This document shows positions 36,721 to 47,155 of a DNA stretch of 64,000 bases, one piece after another. The first letter of the stretch is position 1. Each line of letters starts with the position of its first letter. The notes under the pieces are model-generated. The model saw nothing but the letters and a program-made list of their open reading frames with translations, did no database searches and was not told where the DNA came from. This DNA comes from Caenibacillus caldisaponilyticus (GTDB lineage Bacteria > Bacillota > Bacilli > Bacillales > Sporolactobacillaceae), in assembly GCF_002003465.1 (NCBI RefSeq), contig NZ_BDDQ01000013.1, positions 62,001 to 126,000 on the forward strand. The letters run 5' to 3'. Both the position numbers and the translations under genes were made by a program.

Positions 36721-39700
36721 TCAATCCAATTTGAAATAATAACCGCCGTCAAAGAAGAACAGCCCGGCCTCGCCGACGCGCCGCTTCCATATGCGCTCGA
36801 TGGCGAGGCGATAGAGTTCCAACTGTTTGCGGTAGCGGTTCAGAAGGACCTTTTCGGCTTCCTCCATCGACGCAAAGCGCCCGCGCACCGCATCCGTTTT
36901 GTAGTCCAACAGCGCCAATCCGTGCTCGTCTTCGTAAAGGCAATCGATCACCCCTTGAACGAGGACGTTCTCATCGGCATCCGGCCAATCGCCGTACACT
37001 TCCCTTGCCGGCAGGGCGAGGGAAAACGACAGTTCCCGGACGACGCGCTTGGCGGACAGAAGCCGCCGGCCGACGGGGGACCGGAAAAAGCCGGCGATCG
37101 CCTCTAAATCGAGCGCCTCGGCTTCCTCTTTGCTCAAACGTTCTTCTTCGACCATGCGCCGGCTTTCCGCCTGCAAATATGGGAGGTCCATCGCATCGGT
37201 GAAGCGAAGATATTGCATCATCCGGTGCATCACCGTCCCGCGCTCGGCGGCCGTCATGTCGGAGGCGCTGAGAAAACGCGGACGATCGGCGATCGGGCGG
37301 GCAAACGACCGGATCAGCGAATCATCGTATCCCTCATTAAACCGTTCTTGTTGCCGTTTGATTTCCGTTACGGTTTGTTTGGCCATGCGCCGGGTCGCCT
37401 CGTCGTGCGGATAAACCCAGGAAAGCCGGGCGGCGGCGATTTTTTCATAGCGTTCATCCGCTTCCACGGGCAACCATTGGCGGAGCCGTTCTTCCCTTTC
37501 TTTGACGGATATCGGCTCAGCCGTTTCAACCGCCACGTGTTCGGCCGCCTGATGGATCCGGACGTCCCATTTGGAAGGATGCCGGTCCGCCCCACCGTTA
37601 AGAGGCGGTTCGCCGGCCAGCTCATGGAGCGCGCGGGCGTCCGGATGGCGCACGAGCGCGGGACCGATCCAATCCAAGTACGAACGGGCCTTGCGCCTTT
37701 GATAAGCGGGCAGCACCCGCTCGGAAGACTGGGCGGCGTCCCGCCATTTTTGCACGGCGTTTTCCGCATCCTTCACGGTGCCGACGAGAATGAGCTTCTC
37801 GCGCGCCCGCGTCAGGGCGACATAAAGAATGCGCATTTCTTCGGCAAGGGTTTCGTCCGTAATCTTCCGCTTGACGGCCGACAAGGCCAGCGTCGGCGTC
37901 GCGATGCGCTGGACGGGATCGACGTTCTTCGTTCCCAACCCGAGCGTCTTGTGCAGCAGCGTTTTCCCGGAGGTGTCCTGCAAGTTGAACTTTTTGTTCA
38001 AACCGGGAACGAAGACGACGGGAAATTCGAGCCCCTTGCTTTTGTGTATTGTCATGACGCGGACGACGTCTTCCTGTTCGCTTAAGGCCCGCGCTTCGCC
38101 GAGATCGCCGCCGCGATCCTGAAGGCGCTCGATGAAGCGGAGAAAGCGAAACAGGCCGCGAAAGGACGTCTTCTCATATTGCCGGGCCCGATCGTACAGC
38201 GCCTTTAAATTCGCCTGGCGCTGCTCGCCGCCGACGAGCCCCGCGACATAGTCGTAGTAACCCGTTTCCCGGTAGATTTGCCAGATGAGATCGCTGAGCG
38301 CTCCGCGGCGCGCCCGGTTCCGCCATGCTTCCAGGCGCTCGCAAAAGGCCGAAAGCTTGGCGGCGCATTCGTCGTCAAATCGTTCGATATAGCTGCGCAC
38401 GGCCTCGTAATAAGGGCCGGTGCGTTCCGCCATGCGGATGCGGGCGAGTTCGGCCCCGCTCAGGCCGACGAGCGGGGAGCGCAACACCGCCGCAAGCGGA
38501 ATGTCCTGGTAGGGATTGTCGATCGTGCGCAGCAGCGACATCATGATCGACACTTCCACGGCTTCAAAATAGCCTGTCGACAGCTCCGTATAAGCGGGGA
38601 TGCCGCGCTGCTTGAAAACGTCGAGCATCGCCGGCGCCCATGAAGAGGCGGAGCGCAGCAAAACGACGATATCCCGGTATTGAACGGGGCGCATGCGGCC
38701 CGTCGTCCGGTCGTGGACTTGAAAGCCATCCTCAATCAACGCTTTGATTCGGCCGGCGATGAAATGCGCTTCGAGTTCGGCCGTCTGATATTCGTCCACG
38801 CCGATTTCCGCTTCCGGCTCTTCCGCGGCGGTCCGATTGAGAAGGTGGAATTCGACGGGGCGCTCGGCTTCCGGATACCCCACGGCGCCGAACCGGAGCG
38901 CCGCCCGTTCGTCGTAGTCGATTTCGCCGACTTCTTCGTCCATGATTTGTTCGAAAACGTAGTTGGTGCCGTCGAGAATTTCCGGGCGGCTGCGGAAGTT
39001 TTGCGACAAATCGATGCGCAGCCCCCCGTGTCGCTCCGGGCTGTCCGAGCTGAAAGCTTTATATTTTTTTTGGAAGAGCCCGGGCTCGGCGAGGCGGAAG
39101 CGATAGATGCTCTGTTTGACGTCACCGACCATGAAAAGGTTGTCGCCCCTGGAGATGAGCTGAAGGATGGCTTCCTGCACGAAGTTCGTGTCCTGATACT
39201 CGTCGACGAGAATTTCTTCAAACTGGGCGCGGTATTGCATCGCGACGGACGACGGCCGTTCCTCGGCGGGCGTCGAGCCTTCTTCGCGGAGGATCGCCAA
39301 ACAATCGTGCTCAAGATCGGAAAAATCGACGAGCGCTTTTTCCCTTTTGGCGGCGCGGTAGCGTTCCCCGAAGTCCTTGACGATCCGCGCCAAGAGGCTC
39401 ACGTACGGGGCGACTTCGCGAAGATCTTCGAGCAAGCCCTGCGGCGGGCGGGCGAACAGTTCTTCGCGAAGCTGGTTCACCCTTTTTTTCACTTCTTCGC
39501 GCAACGCTTTGGCGCGGTTTTTCAGCTCTTCATCGATATCGTCGCCCCGGCACGTTTTCAACTTTGTGAAGGACAGCGCTGAGAACGCGTCGTACAGCGC
39601 CTCCCACGGCCCATCACACGCCGCGATGAGCCGGTTGACCAAGGCGCGATCGCTTTCAAAGGTTTCCAGATACGGGTAAGGGCCCCCCGGCTGCGCGGCG

Positions 39701-40437
39701 ATTTGTGCGGCGTTGTCGAGCACGGCGAGCATCCCCCGGCACTCGGCGGCGACCGCCCTTTTCAATTCGGACGTCCAAACGAGATCATCAAGCGAGGCGA
39801 CGCCGTCGGCTTGATAAGCCGCTTCCATTTGGGCCAGCCAATGCTCGGGCCACGGATGGCTTCGCGAAAAATCGTAAATCCGCTCGATGAGGGCCATGAG
39901 TTCGGCGTCGCTGCGGTCGTTCGAATAGCGGTCGACGAGTTCATAAAACCGCTCATGTTCGGGCGACGCGTAATAGTCTTCCATCAGCGCTTCCAGCACT
40001 TCTTCGCGCAGGAGGGCGGCCTCCGTTTCGTCGGCGACGCGGAAGGCGGGATCGAGGTCGAGCCGGTAGTAATAGCGGCGGACGACCGTCATGCAAAACG
40101 CGTGGAGCGTCGTGATCTGCGCTTTGTTCAACAGCGTGATCTGTTCGCGCAGCCTGAGGTTGGCAGGATCTTTTTCCAATTCGCGCTCGAGCGCTTCCCG
40201 GATGCGGGCGCGCATTTCGGCCGCGGCCGCATTCGTAAACGTCACGATGAGGAGGCGGTCGACGTCCACCGGATGGTGCGGATCGGTCACTTTCCGTATA
40301 ATGCGTTCGACGAGAACGGCGGTTTTGCCGGAGCCGGCCGCTGCGGCGACGAGCATGTCCCGTCCGTCTTCCACAATCGCCTTCCATTGGTCATCGGTCC
40401 ATTGGCTGTTCTTCGGCTTGGCGAGTCGTTCCGTCAT
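36721..40437 (-). CDS. addA: ATP-dependent helicase/nuclease subunit A
   Basis: A 1238-residue UvrD-like helicase with a C-terminal nuclease, partner of AddB in processing double-strand breaks for recombination. Walker A is LVAAAAGSGKTAVLVERI (about residue 33). VDEYQDTNFVQ is motif II, QNFRSRPEIL motif IV, VMTIHKSKGLEFPVVF motif V and LYVALTRAREKL motif VI. The RecB-type nuclease motif GLALLDYKTDAVRG lies near the C-terminus. ATG 40437 follows GGAAGGAGG. It overlaps the 3' end of addB by about 47 bases. Confidence 0.97.
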   Translation of the reverse strand: MTERLAKPKNSQWTDDQWKAIVEDGRDMLVAAAAGSGKTAVLVERIIRKVTDPHHPVDVDRLLIVTFTNAAAAEMRARIREALERELEKDPANLRLREQITLLNKAQITTLHAFCMTVVRRYYYRLDLDPAFRVADETEAALLREEVLEALMEDYYASPEHERFYELVDRYSNDRSDAELMALIERIYDFSRSHPWPEHWLAQMEAAYQADGVASLDDLVWTSELKRAVAAECRGMLAVLDNAAQIAAQPGGPYPYLETFESDRALVNRLIAACDGPWEALYDAFSALSFTKLKTCRGDDIDEELKNRAKALREEVKKRVNQLREELFARPPQGLLEDLREVAPYVSLLARIVKDFGERYRAAKREKALVDFSDLEHDCLAILREEGSTPAEERPSSVAMQYRAQFEEILVDEYQDTNFVQEAILQLISRGDNLFMVGDVKQSIYRFRLAEPGLFQKKYKAFSSDSPERHGGLRIDLSQNFRSRPEILDGTNYVFEQIMDEEVGEIDYDERAALRFGAVGYPEAERPVEFHLLNRTAAEEPEAEIGVDEYQTAELEAHFIAGRIKALIEDGFQVHDRTTGRMRPVQYRDIVVLLRSASSWAPAMLDVFKQRGIPAYTELSTGYFEAVEVSIMMSLLRTIDNPYQDIPLAAVLRSPLVGLSGAELARIRMAERTGPYYEAVRSYIERFDDECAAKLSAFCERLEAWRNRARRGALSDLIWQIYRETGYYDYVAGLVGGEQRQANLKALYDRARQYEKTSFRGLFRFLRFIERLQDRGGDLGEARALSEQEDVVRVMTIHKSKGLEFPVVFVPGLNKKFNLQDTSGKTLLHKTLGLGTKNVDPVQRIATPTLALSAVKRKITDETLAEEMRILYVALTRAREKLILVGTVKDAENAVQKWRDAAQSSERVLPAYQRRKARSYLDWIGPALVRHPDARALHELAGEPPLNGGADRHPSKWDVRIHQAAEHVAVETAEPISVKEREERLRQWLPVEADERYEKIAAARLSWVYPHDEATRRMAKQTVTEIKRQQERFNEGYDDSLIRSFARPIADRPRFLSASDMTAAERGTVMHRMMQYLRFTDAMDLPYLQAESRRMVEEERLSKEEAEALDLEAIAGFFRSPVGRRLLSAKRVVRELSFSLALPAREVYGDWPDADENVLVQGVIDCLYEDEHGLALLDYKTDAVRGRFASMEEAEKVLLNRYRKQLELYRLAIERIWKRRVGEAGLFFFDGGYYFKLD

Positions 40438-43400
40438 CGCGATCGCCTCCTTCCTCTTTTCCGGCCATCTTTTCATAAATGCGGTCATCGTCTTCGTTTT
40501 TCAGCACCCTGTAAGCGTTGGCCGCCTGCGCCGGATCGAATTGGCAAACCGGCTTAAACGCGCAATATTGGCAAGGCGTGCGCGCTTCCATTTTATACGG
40601 CGCAATGTCGATGACGCCGTCCGTGATCGCCTCGCCGACCTTTTTCATCACCTCGCGCACATGGCCGCGCAACAGGCGAAATTGATCGCCGCTCGCCACT
40701 GAAGAATATTTTTTCAAGGTGCCGTCCTTTTTGAAACCGACCGGAATGATGGCGGAATCGCCGGTTTGGAGTTCCGTGTCCATCAAGCGGATGACCTCTT
40801 CATCGGCGAGAAGCAGGCCTTTCATTTTAAAGGCTTTTAACAGCTTCTCTTCCAGCTCGTCATCCGTCGGCTTTTCCGCTTCGTTCAACATCGGGTTGTG
40901 CACGTGGAAATAGAGGACGCCCGCGGGCTCGGCCTCCTCCCCGAGCCAGAGCTTCGCATGCGTGATGACGACGTCCAGATAGGCGAGCATTTGCAGCGCG
41001 AGACCATAATAAATTTCGGCGAGGCTCAAGTCTTTCGCGCCCGATTTGTAGTCGATGATCCGGAGCACGAGGCCGCGGTGCGATTCGCCTTTATCGACGC
41101 GGTCGATGCGGCCGACGATCTCCAACGTCACGCCGTTCGGGAGCTGAAAGGTCAACGGCGGAAGAGGCTCGTTTGGCCCGAACGGCAGCTCAAGGCCGAC
41201 CGGCGAAAAACCGCTGGCCTTGGCATGGCGGGCGAGCGTCCATGCCGCGCGCACGACGGTGTCCCGCAATTTCCGTTTTAAATAGTGAAAGCGCGCTGAG
41301 CTGAGCAGGATTTGCCGCTGCAGGCCGGGGGCGAGCTTTTCGACGACTTCGGTCGCCAACGTTTCACAAGCCTCTTTCGACAAGTCGGACCAGTCCCGAT
41401 TGTTCGCGGTCAACCGCTCGGTCATCAGCTTGAGCGCCGCGTGGAACAGCTGGCCGATGTCCGGCGCTTCCAAGCGGTAAATTTCCCGCTCCTTAAGGCG
41501 CAAGCCGTAGGAGGAAAAGTGGGCAAAAGGACAGGCGTTGAACATTTCCATGCGCGACACGCTGGCGCGGATGCGCCGCCCGTACAGCTCACCGGCCACG
41601 TCGTGCGGCAGGCGTTCCGCCTTATTCTCATAAAAGCGGCTGCCGAGAACGCGCACGGTTCGGTCGCGCCACTCCGGCGAGCGAATAAACCAGTTGTAGG
41701 CCGTCCACCAAAGCTCGGACACCGGATAGCCCCGCTCTCCCCGGCGCAGCTGACGGGCGATGTGGCCGATCGTGCGGGCGGACGGCACGATGTAATCCGC
41801 CTGTTCGTCCTCCGGAACCTCGTGGGGTTCCCCGGAGACGTAAACCGTCGGCAAATCGGCAAAAAACCGTTCAAGACGGGCGATGACGGGCGACGGGAGA
41901 AGGGTTGTCCCATCTTCGGAGGCGAGCGGATAAGTCAAATAAAGCTTCTCGCTCGGCGCCGTGACCGCCCGATAGATCAAATATTCTTCGCCCAAAAGCT
42001 GCTCCCGGCCGCTCGGGGCCAGCTCGACATCCGCAGCTTCTAGTGCCTCGCGTTCCTCATCCGAAAACAAACCGGCCTCGCGCGGTTTCGCCGGCAACAC
42101 CCCGTCGTTGACGCCCATGATGAACGCGATGCGGACAGCGGCCGCACGCGTGCGGTCGAGCGAACCGACCAACACGTGATCGAGCGCGGGCGGCACGAGG
42201 GCGAAGCGGAGCGCGTCCAGTCCAGTCTCCAACACGTTCCGGAAGCGTTCCAATGACATCTCCTCGTCGCCCGCGGCTTCCACCAACTGGTCAAGGCAAT
42301 CGAGCACCGCTTTCCAAGCCTGGGCGTGTTCGCGGGCTTCATCCAGACGCCCTTCTCTTTCCGCCTGATCGCGGAGCGCTTCAATTTTTTCCGGTACGGC
42401 AAGCCCTTCAAGGTAGCGATACAATTCGGCCGCTTTCTCCCTGACCGTTTTCGCTCGGCGCATGTTTTTTTCAAAGGCGATGAGCGGGCTCGCCAGCAGC
42501 CAACGCCAATGGTTCAGACGCTTCTGATAAGCCCGTTCCGCTTCCGATTGGGGGACATCTTCCTCTTGCAGCCCGCGGTAAGCCCGGTAAATCCAAGGCT
42601 CTTTGGTTTTCCAGCGGTCCCCGTGAATGCCGAACGCGAGCACGTAATTTTCCAATTGGTCGACGTGTTCGCGCAACGCCCGAAGGTCCTCGCCTTCCGG
42701 AAACATGAGATCGGTTTTAAACGCGCGAAAAACCGGCTCATACCGCCAGTTCTGCAAGATGACGTCAAGCGACGAGCGGATGAGTTCGATCAGAGGATGA
42801 TGCTGCATCGAACGCTTTTGATCGATAAAGACCGGAATGCCGTAATCGGCAAACAGCGATTCCAACAGATCGCGATAAACGGCGAGATCGCGGACGAGCA
42901 CTGAAATGTCGCGATAGCGGTAGCCTTCCTCGCGGACGAGGCGGAGAATCTCCCGCGCCACCGCTTCGATTTCTTCGCGGCGGTTGGCCGCCTCAAAGAT
43001 CCGTATCGCGCCGTCCGAAGGGCCTGCGGGAATCGGGCGCCGTTCAAAATGGCGCTCCAAATGGGCGAGCGCTGGCGAACGGAACCGTTCGCTTCCTTCA
43101 CAGAAAACGGGCTCTTCGGTCTCCACGCCTTCCTCGCGGCACAACGCCATCAACTTGACGCATGTCTTCGCCGTCCGCCGGAAAAGCGTCAAATCGGACG
43201 GCGCCTTGCCTTCATACAGGCGATCGAGCGTCAGCGTCACCGTGACGCGCTTCGTTTGTTTCATGAGGGCGGCGAGCACGCCCAGCTCTTGCGGCGTAAA
43301 GCTTTCAAAGCCGTCCACCCAGACTTCGGCGTCTTTCAGCTCCGTCCATTCCGGAATTTTGGAGGCGGCGAGCGTTAAGTAATCGTCGCTCTCGACGTAT

Positions 43401-43921
43401 TTGCCGACGAGCGCCTCTTCCAATTCCGCATAAATGATCTTCAGATCGTGGAGCTTGTCTTTTAAAAGCGGATCGGCCCCCGCGCGATCGGCCGCCGCTT
43501 CAAGATCAGCGGGCGACAAACAATAGCGTTTGAACTCGCTCAACGTTTCCTGCAAGAGGCCATAAAACCCGTTTTGGTCGGCCGCTTTTTGAAAAACCCG
43601 CAGTTCGCCTTTATGCCCTTCGATGATTTTCCGGAGCAGCATGGAAATGCCGACCGCGTTCAAATGCTTGCGGGCCGCGCCGCCTGTCCGTTCGAGCACG
43701 CGCAGGGCGAACCGCGAAAAGCTGTACACATCCAATCGCGTCATGCCGGAGAGATCCGGCCGATTCGTAAAAGCAAGTTCGGCATCAAACGTCATTTGAT
43801 CCGGGGTGAGCAAGATGAGGGGCGGACCGTCGGGTTCGGCTTTCAATTTCGCCGCGATTTCTTCAAAACAGCGCCGCGTTTTGCCCGACCCGGACCGGCC
43901 CAAAACCATTCTGAGCGGCAT
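40391..43921 (-). CDS. addB: ATP-dependent nuclease subunit B
   Basis: A 1176-residue partner of AddA with an N-terminal P-loop (MVLGRSGSGKTRRCFEEI). The C-terminal nuclease domain carries the four iron-sulfur cysteines: one in MFNACPFAHFSSYGLRLKERE (about residue 790) and three in TPCQYCAFKPVCQFDP near the end. The nuclease motif LRIIDYKSGAKDLSLAEIYYGLALQ is intact. Start ATG 43921 with GGAGT upstream; ATG 43927 and GTG 43930 are alternatives. First gene of the addB-addA-sbcD-sbcC operon. Confidence 0.96.
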   Translation of the reverse strand: MPLRMVLGRSGSGKTRRCFEEIAAKLKAEPDGPPLILLTPDQMTFDAELAFTNRPDLSGMTRLDVYSFSRFALRVLERTGGAARKHLNAVGISMLLRKIIEGHKGELRVFQKAADQNGFYGLLQETLSEFKRYCLSPADLEAAADRAGADPLLKDKLHDLKIIYAELEEALVGKYVESDDYLTLAASKIPEWTELKDAEVWVDGFESFTPQELGVLAALMKQTKRVTVTLTLDRLYEGKAPSDLTLFRRTAKTCVKLMALCREEGVETEEPVFCEGSERFRSPALAHLERHFERRPIPAGPSDGAIRIFEAANRREEIEAVAREILRLVREEGYRYRDISVLVRDLAVYRDLLESLFADYGIPVFIDQKRSMQHHPLIELIRSSLDVILQNWRYEPVFRAFKTDLMFPEGEDLRALREHVDQLENYVLAFGIHGDRWKTKEPWIYRAYRGLQEEDVPQSEAERAYQKRLNHWRWLLASPLIAFEKNMRRAKTVREKAAELYRYLEGLAVPEKIEALRDQAEREGRLDEAREHAQAWKAVLDCLDQLVEAAGDEEMSLERFRNVLETGLDALRFALVPPALDHVLVGSLDRTRAAAVRIAFIMGVNDGVLPAKPREAGLFSDEEREALEAADVELAPSGREQLLGEEYLIYRAVTAPSEKLYLTYPLASEDGTTLLPSPVIARLERFFADLPTVYVSGEPHEVPEDEQADYIVPSARTIGHIARQLRRGERGYPVSELWWTAYNWFIRSPEWRDRTVRVLGSRFYENKAERLPHDVAGELYGRRIRASVSRMEMFNACPFAHFSSYGLRLKEREIYRLEAPDIGQLFHAALKLMTERLTANNRDWSDLSKEACETLATEVVEKLAPGLQRQILLSSARFHYLKRKLRDTVVRAAWTLARHAKASGFSPVGLELPFGPNEPLPPLTFQLPNGVTLEIVGRIDRVDKGESHRGLVLRIIDYKSGAKDLSLAEIYYGLALQMLAYLDVVITHAKLWLGEEAEPAGVLYFHVHNPMLNEAEKPTDDELEEKLLKAFKMKGLLLADEEVIRLMDTELQTGDSAIIPVGFKKDGTLKKYSSVASGDQFRLLRGHVREVMKKVGEAITDGVIDIAPYKMEARTPCQYCAFKPVCQFDPAQAANAYRVLKNEDDDRIYEKMAGKEEGGDRDDGTTRQAEEQPMDR

Positions 43922-44129
43922 GCCCATCACTCCGTTCCGAAAACTCTCATTCTATTATCGCACGGCGGAAAGCCAGCAAACAACCGACAGAAATCAGCGC
44001 ACGAGCCGTGCACGCGGGTCGCTGGACCGTTCCTTTCGCCGCCGGCGGCCGCGCACAGGCACCATCAGCAGTAACCGGGCGTCCCTTTCGCTGCATGGTT
44101 CTCCATTTTCATTCTATCCGGCGTGCCCG

Positions 44130-45320
44130 CCCAAAAAAAGGATAACTGAAGCGACTCGTGAGATCTCCGAAGAAGGCTTCACCGTTAAAAATCAAGATTG
44201 GAACAATCGGGAATTACTGAATGAGTGGCGCGAGGAATGGGCGAACTATGCCAATAGAGCCTTGGGACATGCCGGAATCGAGGAACGGATTACACACCTT
44301 TCCCATGAAGCGCGTGGCCTTGAAATTTTACCGACCGTTCATCTTGGTCATGTGGCGCATGAAATGGAAATGCGGGGAATTCAAACCGACCGAGGAAATA
44401 TCAATCGTGAACGCCAGGAATATAATCGTGTCGTCTTGGATCTCCATAAATATCGTGAAGAGAAAAAAGCCCTGGAAGAAAAACAACAGCAGGAACGTTC
44501 AGCACGCCGAGCGAACGGGTTCAGCTTCAGGAAGCATCTAAGTATTTGAAAGCAGAACCGTCTTTTAAGAATGTCTCTGAACGCCTTCAACAGCTCGATA
44601 AATGGGAAAAAAGCCTTGATAATAACTCACAATATTTACGTTGAAAAGACAAGACCATTGAAAAAGCCGGCGAGCATTTTCGATGGATTCATTCCTTAGA
44701 GGAGCGGATTCGCCAAGAACAGCAAAGAATCGAAAATAGCAATTGGCTCAATCCGATAAAAATTAAGCAAAATAAAGCCATTAAAGAGCAAGCAGAAAAA
44801 CAAATCGCCCATTTAAAGGCGAGATCCAGTTCCATGATAACCAGTTGAATTATCACCGTGAAAAGCTTGGATTCCAAGATGAAAAGGCCTTTAGAGTCTT
44901 AGAAGCACAACATCAGAAAGAATATCCTAGCTTGATCGAAAAGAATAAACAGCAACGCCGAGCATTAAACCAAGAGCGAGATGTGCTTCAAAACGCCCAG
45001 AATGCCCTTTTGAGAGACGTTTTGTACGCCAAGTGGCAGCAAATATCCAGACCACCCTGAAATGGCTTATATGGGCTTTAAAACGGCTCGATTGATTCAC
45101 AAATTGAACAACAACCCAATCGTATTGTTTCTCTTGATGAAATAGAAAAAATGAAAATGGCTCGGGATCGAAACTTAGACAAAATTAACGATTCCCTTCA
45201 CCAAGCAAAAAGTAATATCAATCGTGTTCATAGTGCCGAGGACGATGTCAAAGGCTATGAAAAAGCCGATGAAATTGTCCATAAGTACGAAAATAACCCA
45301 TTCCTAATAAAGTATACTAT
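44130..45320 (+). pseudogene. Remnant of a MobA/MobL-type plasmid relaxase
   Basis: From 44130 to 44520 one frame reads EEGFTVKNQDWNNRELLNEWREEWANYANRALGHAGIEERITHLSHEARGLEILPTVHLGHVAHEMEMRGIQTDRGNINRE. This is the characteristic segment just after the relaxase core of MobA/MobL (MobQ) proteins. The catalytic N-terminal part is missing, replaced by addB-side DNA. Downstream, several frames read a coiled-coil Gln/Lys/Glu-rich tail with frameshifts and stops (for example 44845-45060, MNYHREKLGFQDEKAFRVLEAQHQ). The base composition is AT-richer than both flanks. A decayed remnant of a mobilisable plasmid or integrative element. Confidence 0.8.
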
Positions 45321-45354
45321 TAGATTATAAAAAGAAAAAGGAGGATATTCGAAA

Positions 45355-45720
45355 ATGTATTTACTTTTATTCACCATAATTTATTGTGTAATAACACAGG
45401 TTTTGAATATAGGCTATATACCTGCCATGGGAGTTTATTTAATAGTTTTAATCCTTATCAAGGGATTTTTTAGTGAAGAATTAAAAGATGTCTTTAACCT
45501 AAAAGAGACTAAATATTTGTACAAAGAAAACGGATTTAAAGCCTCCTTAATGGAGCTACTATCTTTAATGTTAATTTTTATTAATTCATATTTAATTGAT
45601 TATGAGCCCTTATCTCTTTTTGAATTTGTTTATTTGTTATTTCTTATTGCACTTGTATACCGCTTTCTATTTTGGGGTATAACACGGGCAATTGGAAAAA
45701 AATTCAGCTCTAAGGTGTGA
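45355..45720 (+). CDS. Small AT-rich membrane protein of the accessory island
   Basis: A 121-residue protein with three to four hydrophobic stretches (about residues 2-20, 25-38, 64-84, 88-110), Leu/Ile/Phe-rich, and a basic tail. It has a very good ribosome site (AAAAAGGAGGATAT) before ATG 45355. Codon use is strongly AT-rich, unlike the surrounding chromosome, and it sits between the relaxase remnant and an IS remnant, so it likely came in with them. No family recognised; unlike its neighbours it is intact. Confidence 0.65.
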   Translation: MYLLLFTIIYCVITQVLNIGYIPAMGVYLIVLILIKGFFSEELKDVFNLKETKYLYKENGFKASLMELLSLMLIFINSYLIDYEPLSLFEFVYLLFLIALVYRFLFWGITRAIGKKFSSKV

Positions 45721-45918
45721 TTCAGATGAGTCCAGAAACATTTGTTGCCCAACCAGGGTTAATTTAATCCTATTATATTCTGAAAGAAATTTTTCATCAT
45801 ACTTCGACAAGCAACCCAATGCAATTTACACAGGGTGCCTATCTATTTATGCTTAAAAGGGGGGCTTGAAAAAGGTTACCTTTGTATGTAGTTAAATAAA
45901 GGTTACATAAATCAAAAA
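45721..45918. other. AT-rich non-coding stretch
   Basis: No gene supported. Contains the 9-base direct repeat described separately and borders the IS end. Confidence 0.4.
45871..45906 (+). repeat. Two direct copies of AAAGGTTAC
   Basis: AAAGGTTAC occurs at 45871-45879 and 45898-45906, 27 bases apart start to start, just outside the ISL3-type end. Only two copies, so it may be chance or a remnant of plasmid replication iterons. Confidence 0.35.
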
Positions 45919-46890
45919 AGGCTCTTTGTCATTTTCTGTAGAAACCCGCCCATCCAGCCTTTTCATAGGCTAGAGAATCTCCTTCTCGCGTACCCACCGT
46001 TAAGCGGATGGCGCGCAGGGGGTCAAGCGCTTTTGGCTTGACGCCTAAGCGACATCAGCTAGACTATGGGACGGCGAAGAGGGGACGGATGGATACCACG
46101 ACTTGAACATTCAAGCTTGACGCGAATGCGAAAATGTTCCAAATTCCTAAAACCATATGACATGCGCTTTCTGTTCTTAATTTTGTGGTTTGTTCCTTCG
46201 GTTCTCGCATTCGTATAGGGTAACTCAAAGAACTTTAAAATATGCATTTTCCAGGATTCAAGCGTTTTGACCAATTCATGATAAGGTTTAAAAGGGCTGG
46301 ATGTTGCGGCTTCGATCCATTGACCAAGAAGTTCCTCGCCTCATCGATATTTGGCTGTTCATAGAAATCATAAAACCATTCCTTCAGATAATAAGCATGG
46401 GCCAGTTCTTGTGATTCATGATGATAGTGATCCAGCTTTTGGAACTGTTTTTCTGTCAATCGAAAGGGCCTTTTTAATAAGGCATAGCGCCCTTTCTTAA
46501 GCCCCTTTACTTGATGTTGAGTGTACGAATTTGGTCAAAGGCATGATTAACTTTTTGAACCACATGATACTTATCGATAACAATTGGCGCATTTGGAAAG
46601 ACCTGTTTGAACCGCCTTATAGAACGGCCGCCACATGTCCATCACAACGGACTGGATAGGATATTCCGCCAAAGGCGCTAATATTGGATCGTTGAGGACG
46701 TATCTCGATTTGCCCCCATCAGATGAACGTGACCGGTAAGGAGATCTGAAACCATCGTTTCATAACGATGTCCTTTACGAACCGCCGCTGAAATAATGAC
46801 GGCTTTGGCAAACGAAGGCGTTCATTCCATCGAACCTTCATTTGCGCATCCTTCCATTCCTCCATTTAAAACAGCTTGCAGCACGAAAGC
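45919..46890 (-). mobile_element. Decayed, truncated ISL3-family insertion sequence
   Basis: The sequence GGCTCTTTGTCATTTTCTG at 45919 is like ISL3 terminal repeats. On the minus strand the transposase C-terminal part is readable in pieces: 46235-46459 (KLDHYHHESQELAHAYYLKEWFYDFYEQPNIDEAR) and 46059-46274 (ELPYTNARTEGTNHKIKNRKRMSYGFRNLEHFRIRVKLE), both typical of ISL3 DDE transposases. Further up, APIVIDKYHVVQKVNHAFDQIRTL and RKGHRYETMVSDLLTG are seen with stops and frame changes. The N-terminal DNA-binding part and the second end are missing. Confidence 0.82.
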
Positions 46891-46942
46891 GGTTTGCCGT
46901 CGCCATGGGATGGAATCAACACCGGCGGCTTGTGGAATTTAT

Positions 46943-47015
46943 AAAAAAAGCCACCGGTCGCCATCTGCCGTAAGTCGACATGCAAACACACAAGGCAGAT
47001 GAGGCAGCCGATGGC
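46943..47015 (-). terminator. Probable terminator downstream of the sulfurtransferase gene
   Basis: Long hairpin: ATCTGCC (46963-46969) pairs with GGCAGAT (46994-47000), and GCCACCGG pairs imperfectly with CCGATGGC outside it. On the minus strand seven U residues follow (46949-46943). It lies about 140 bases after the gene's stop. Confidence 0.6.
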
Positions 47016-47155
47016 TTCCCACGATCCCATGTAATACGCCCTAAATCACGAAACGCCAGGCGTTTTCACGGATGATCCGCACACAAAGTGCGGCTCAAGC
47101 TGACGGTAAACCCGCGCAGAGAGCGGTTTCCATTCATTAAACCGGGACTCTTTAA

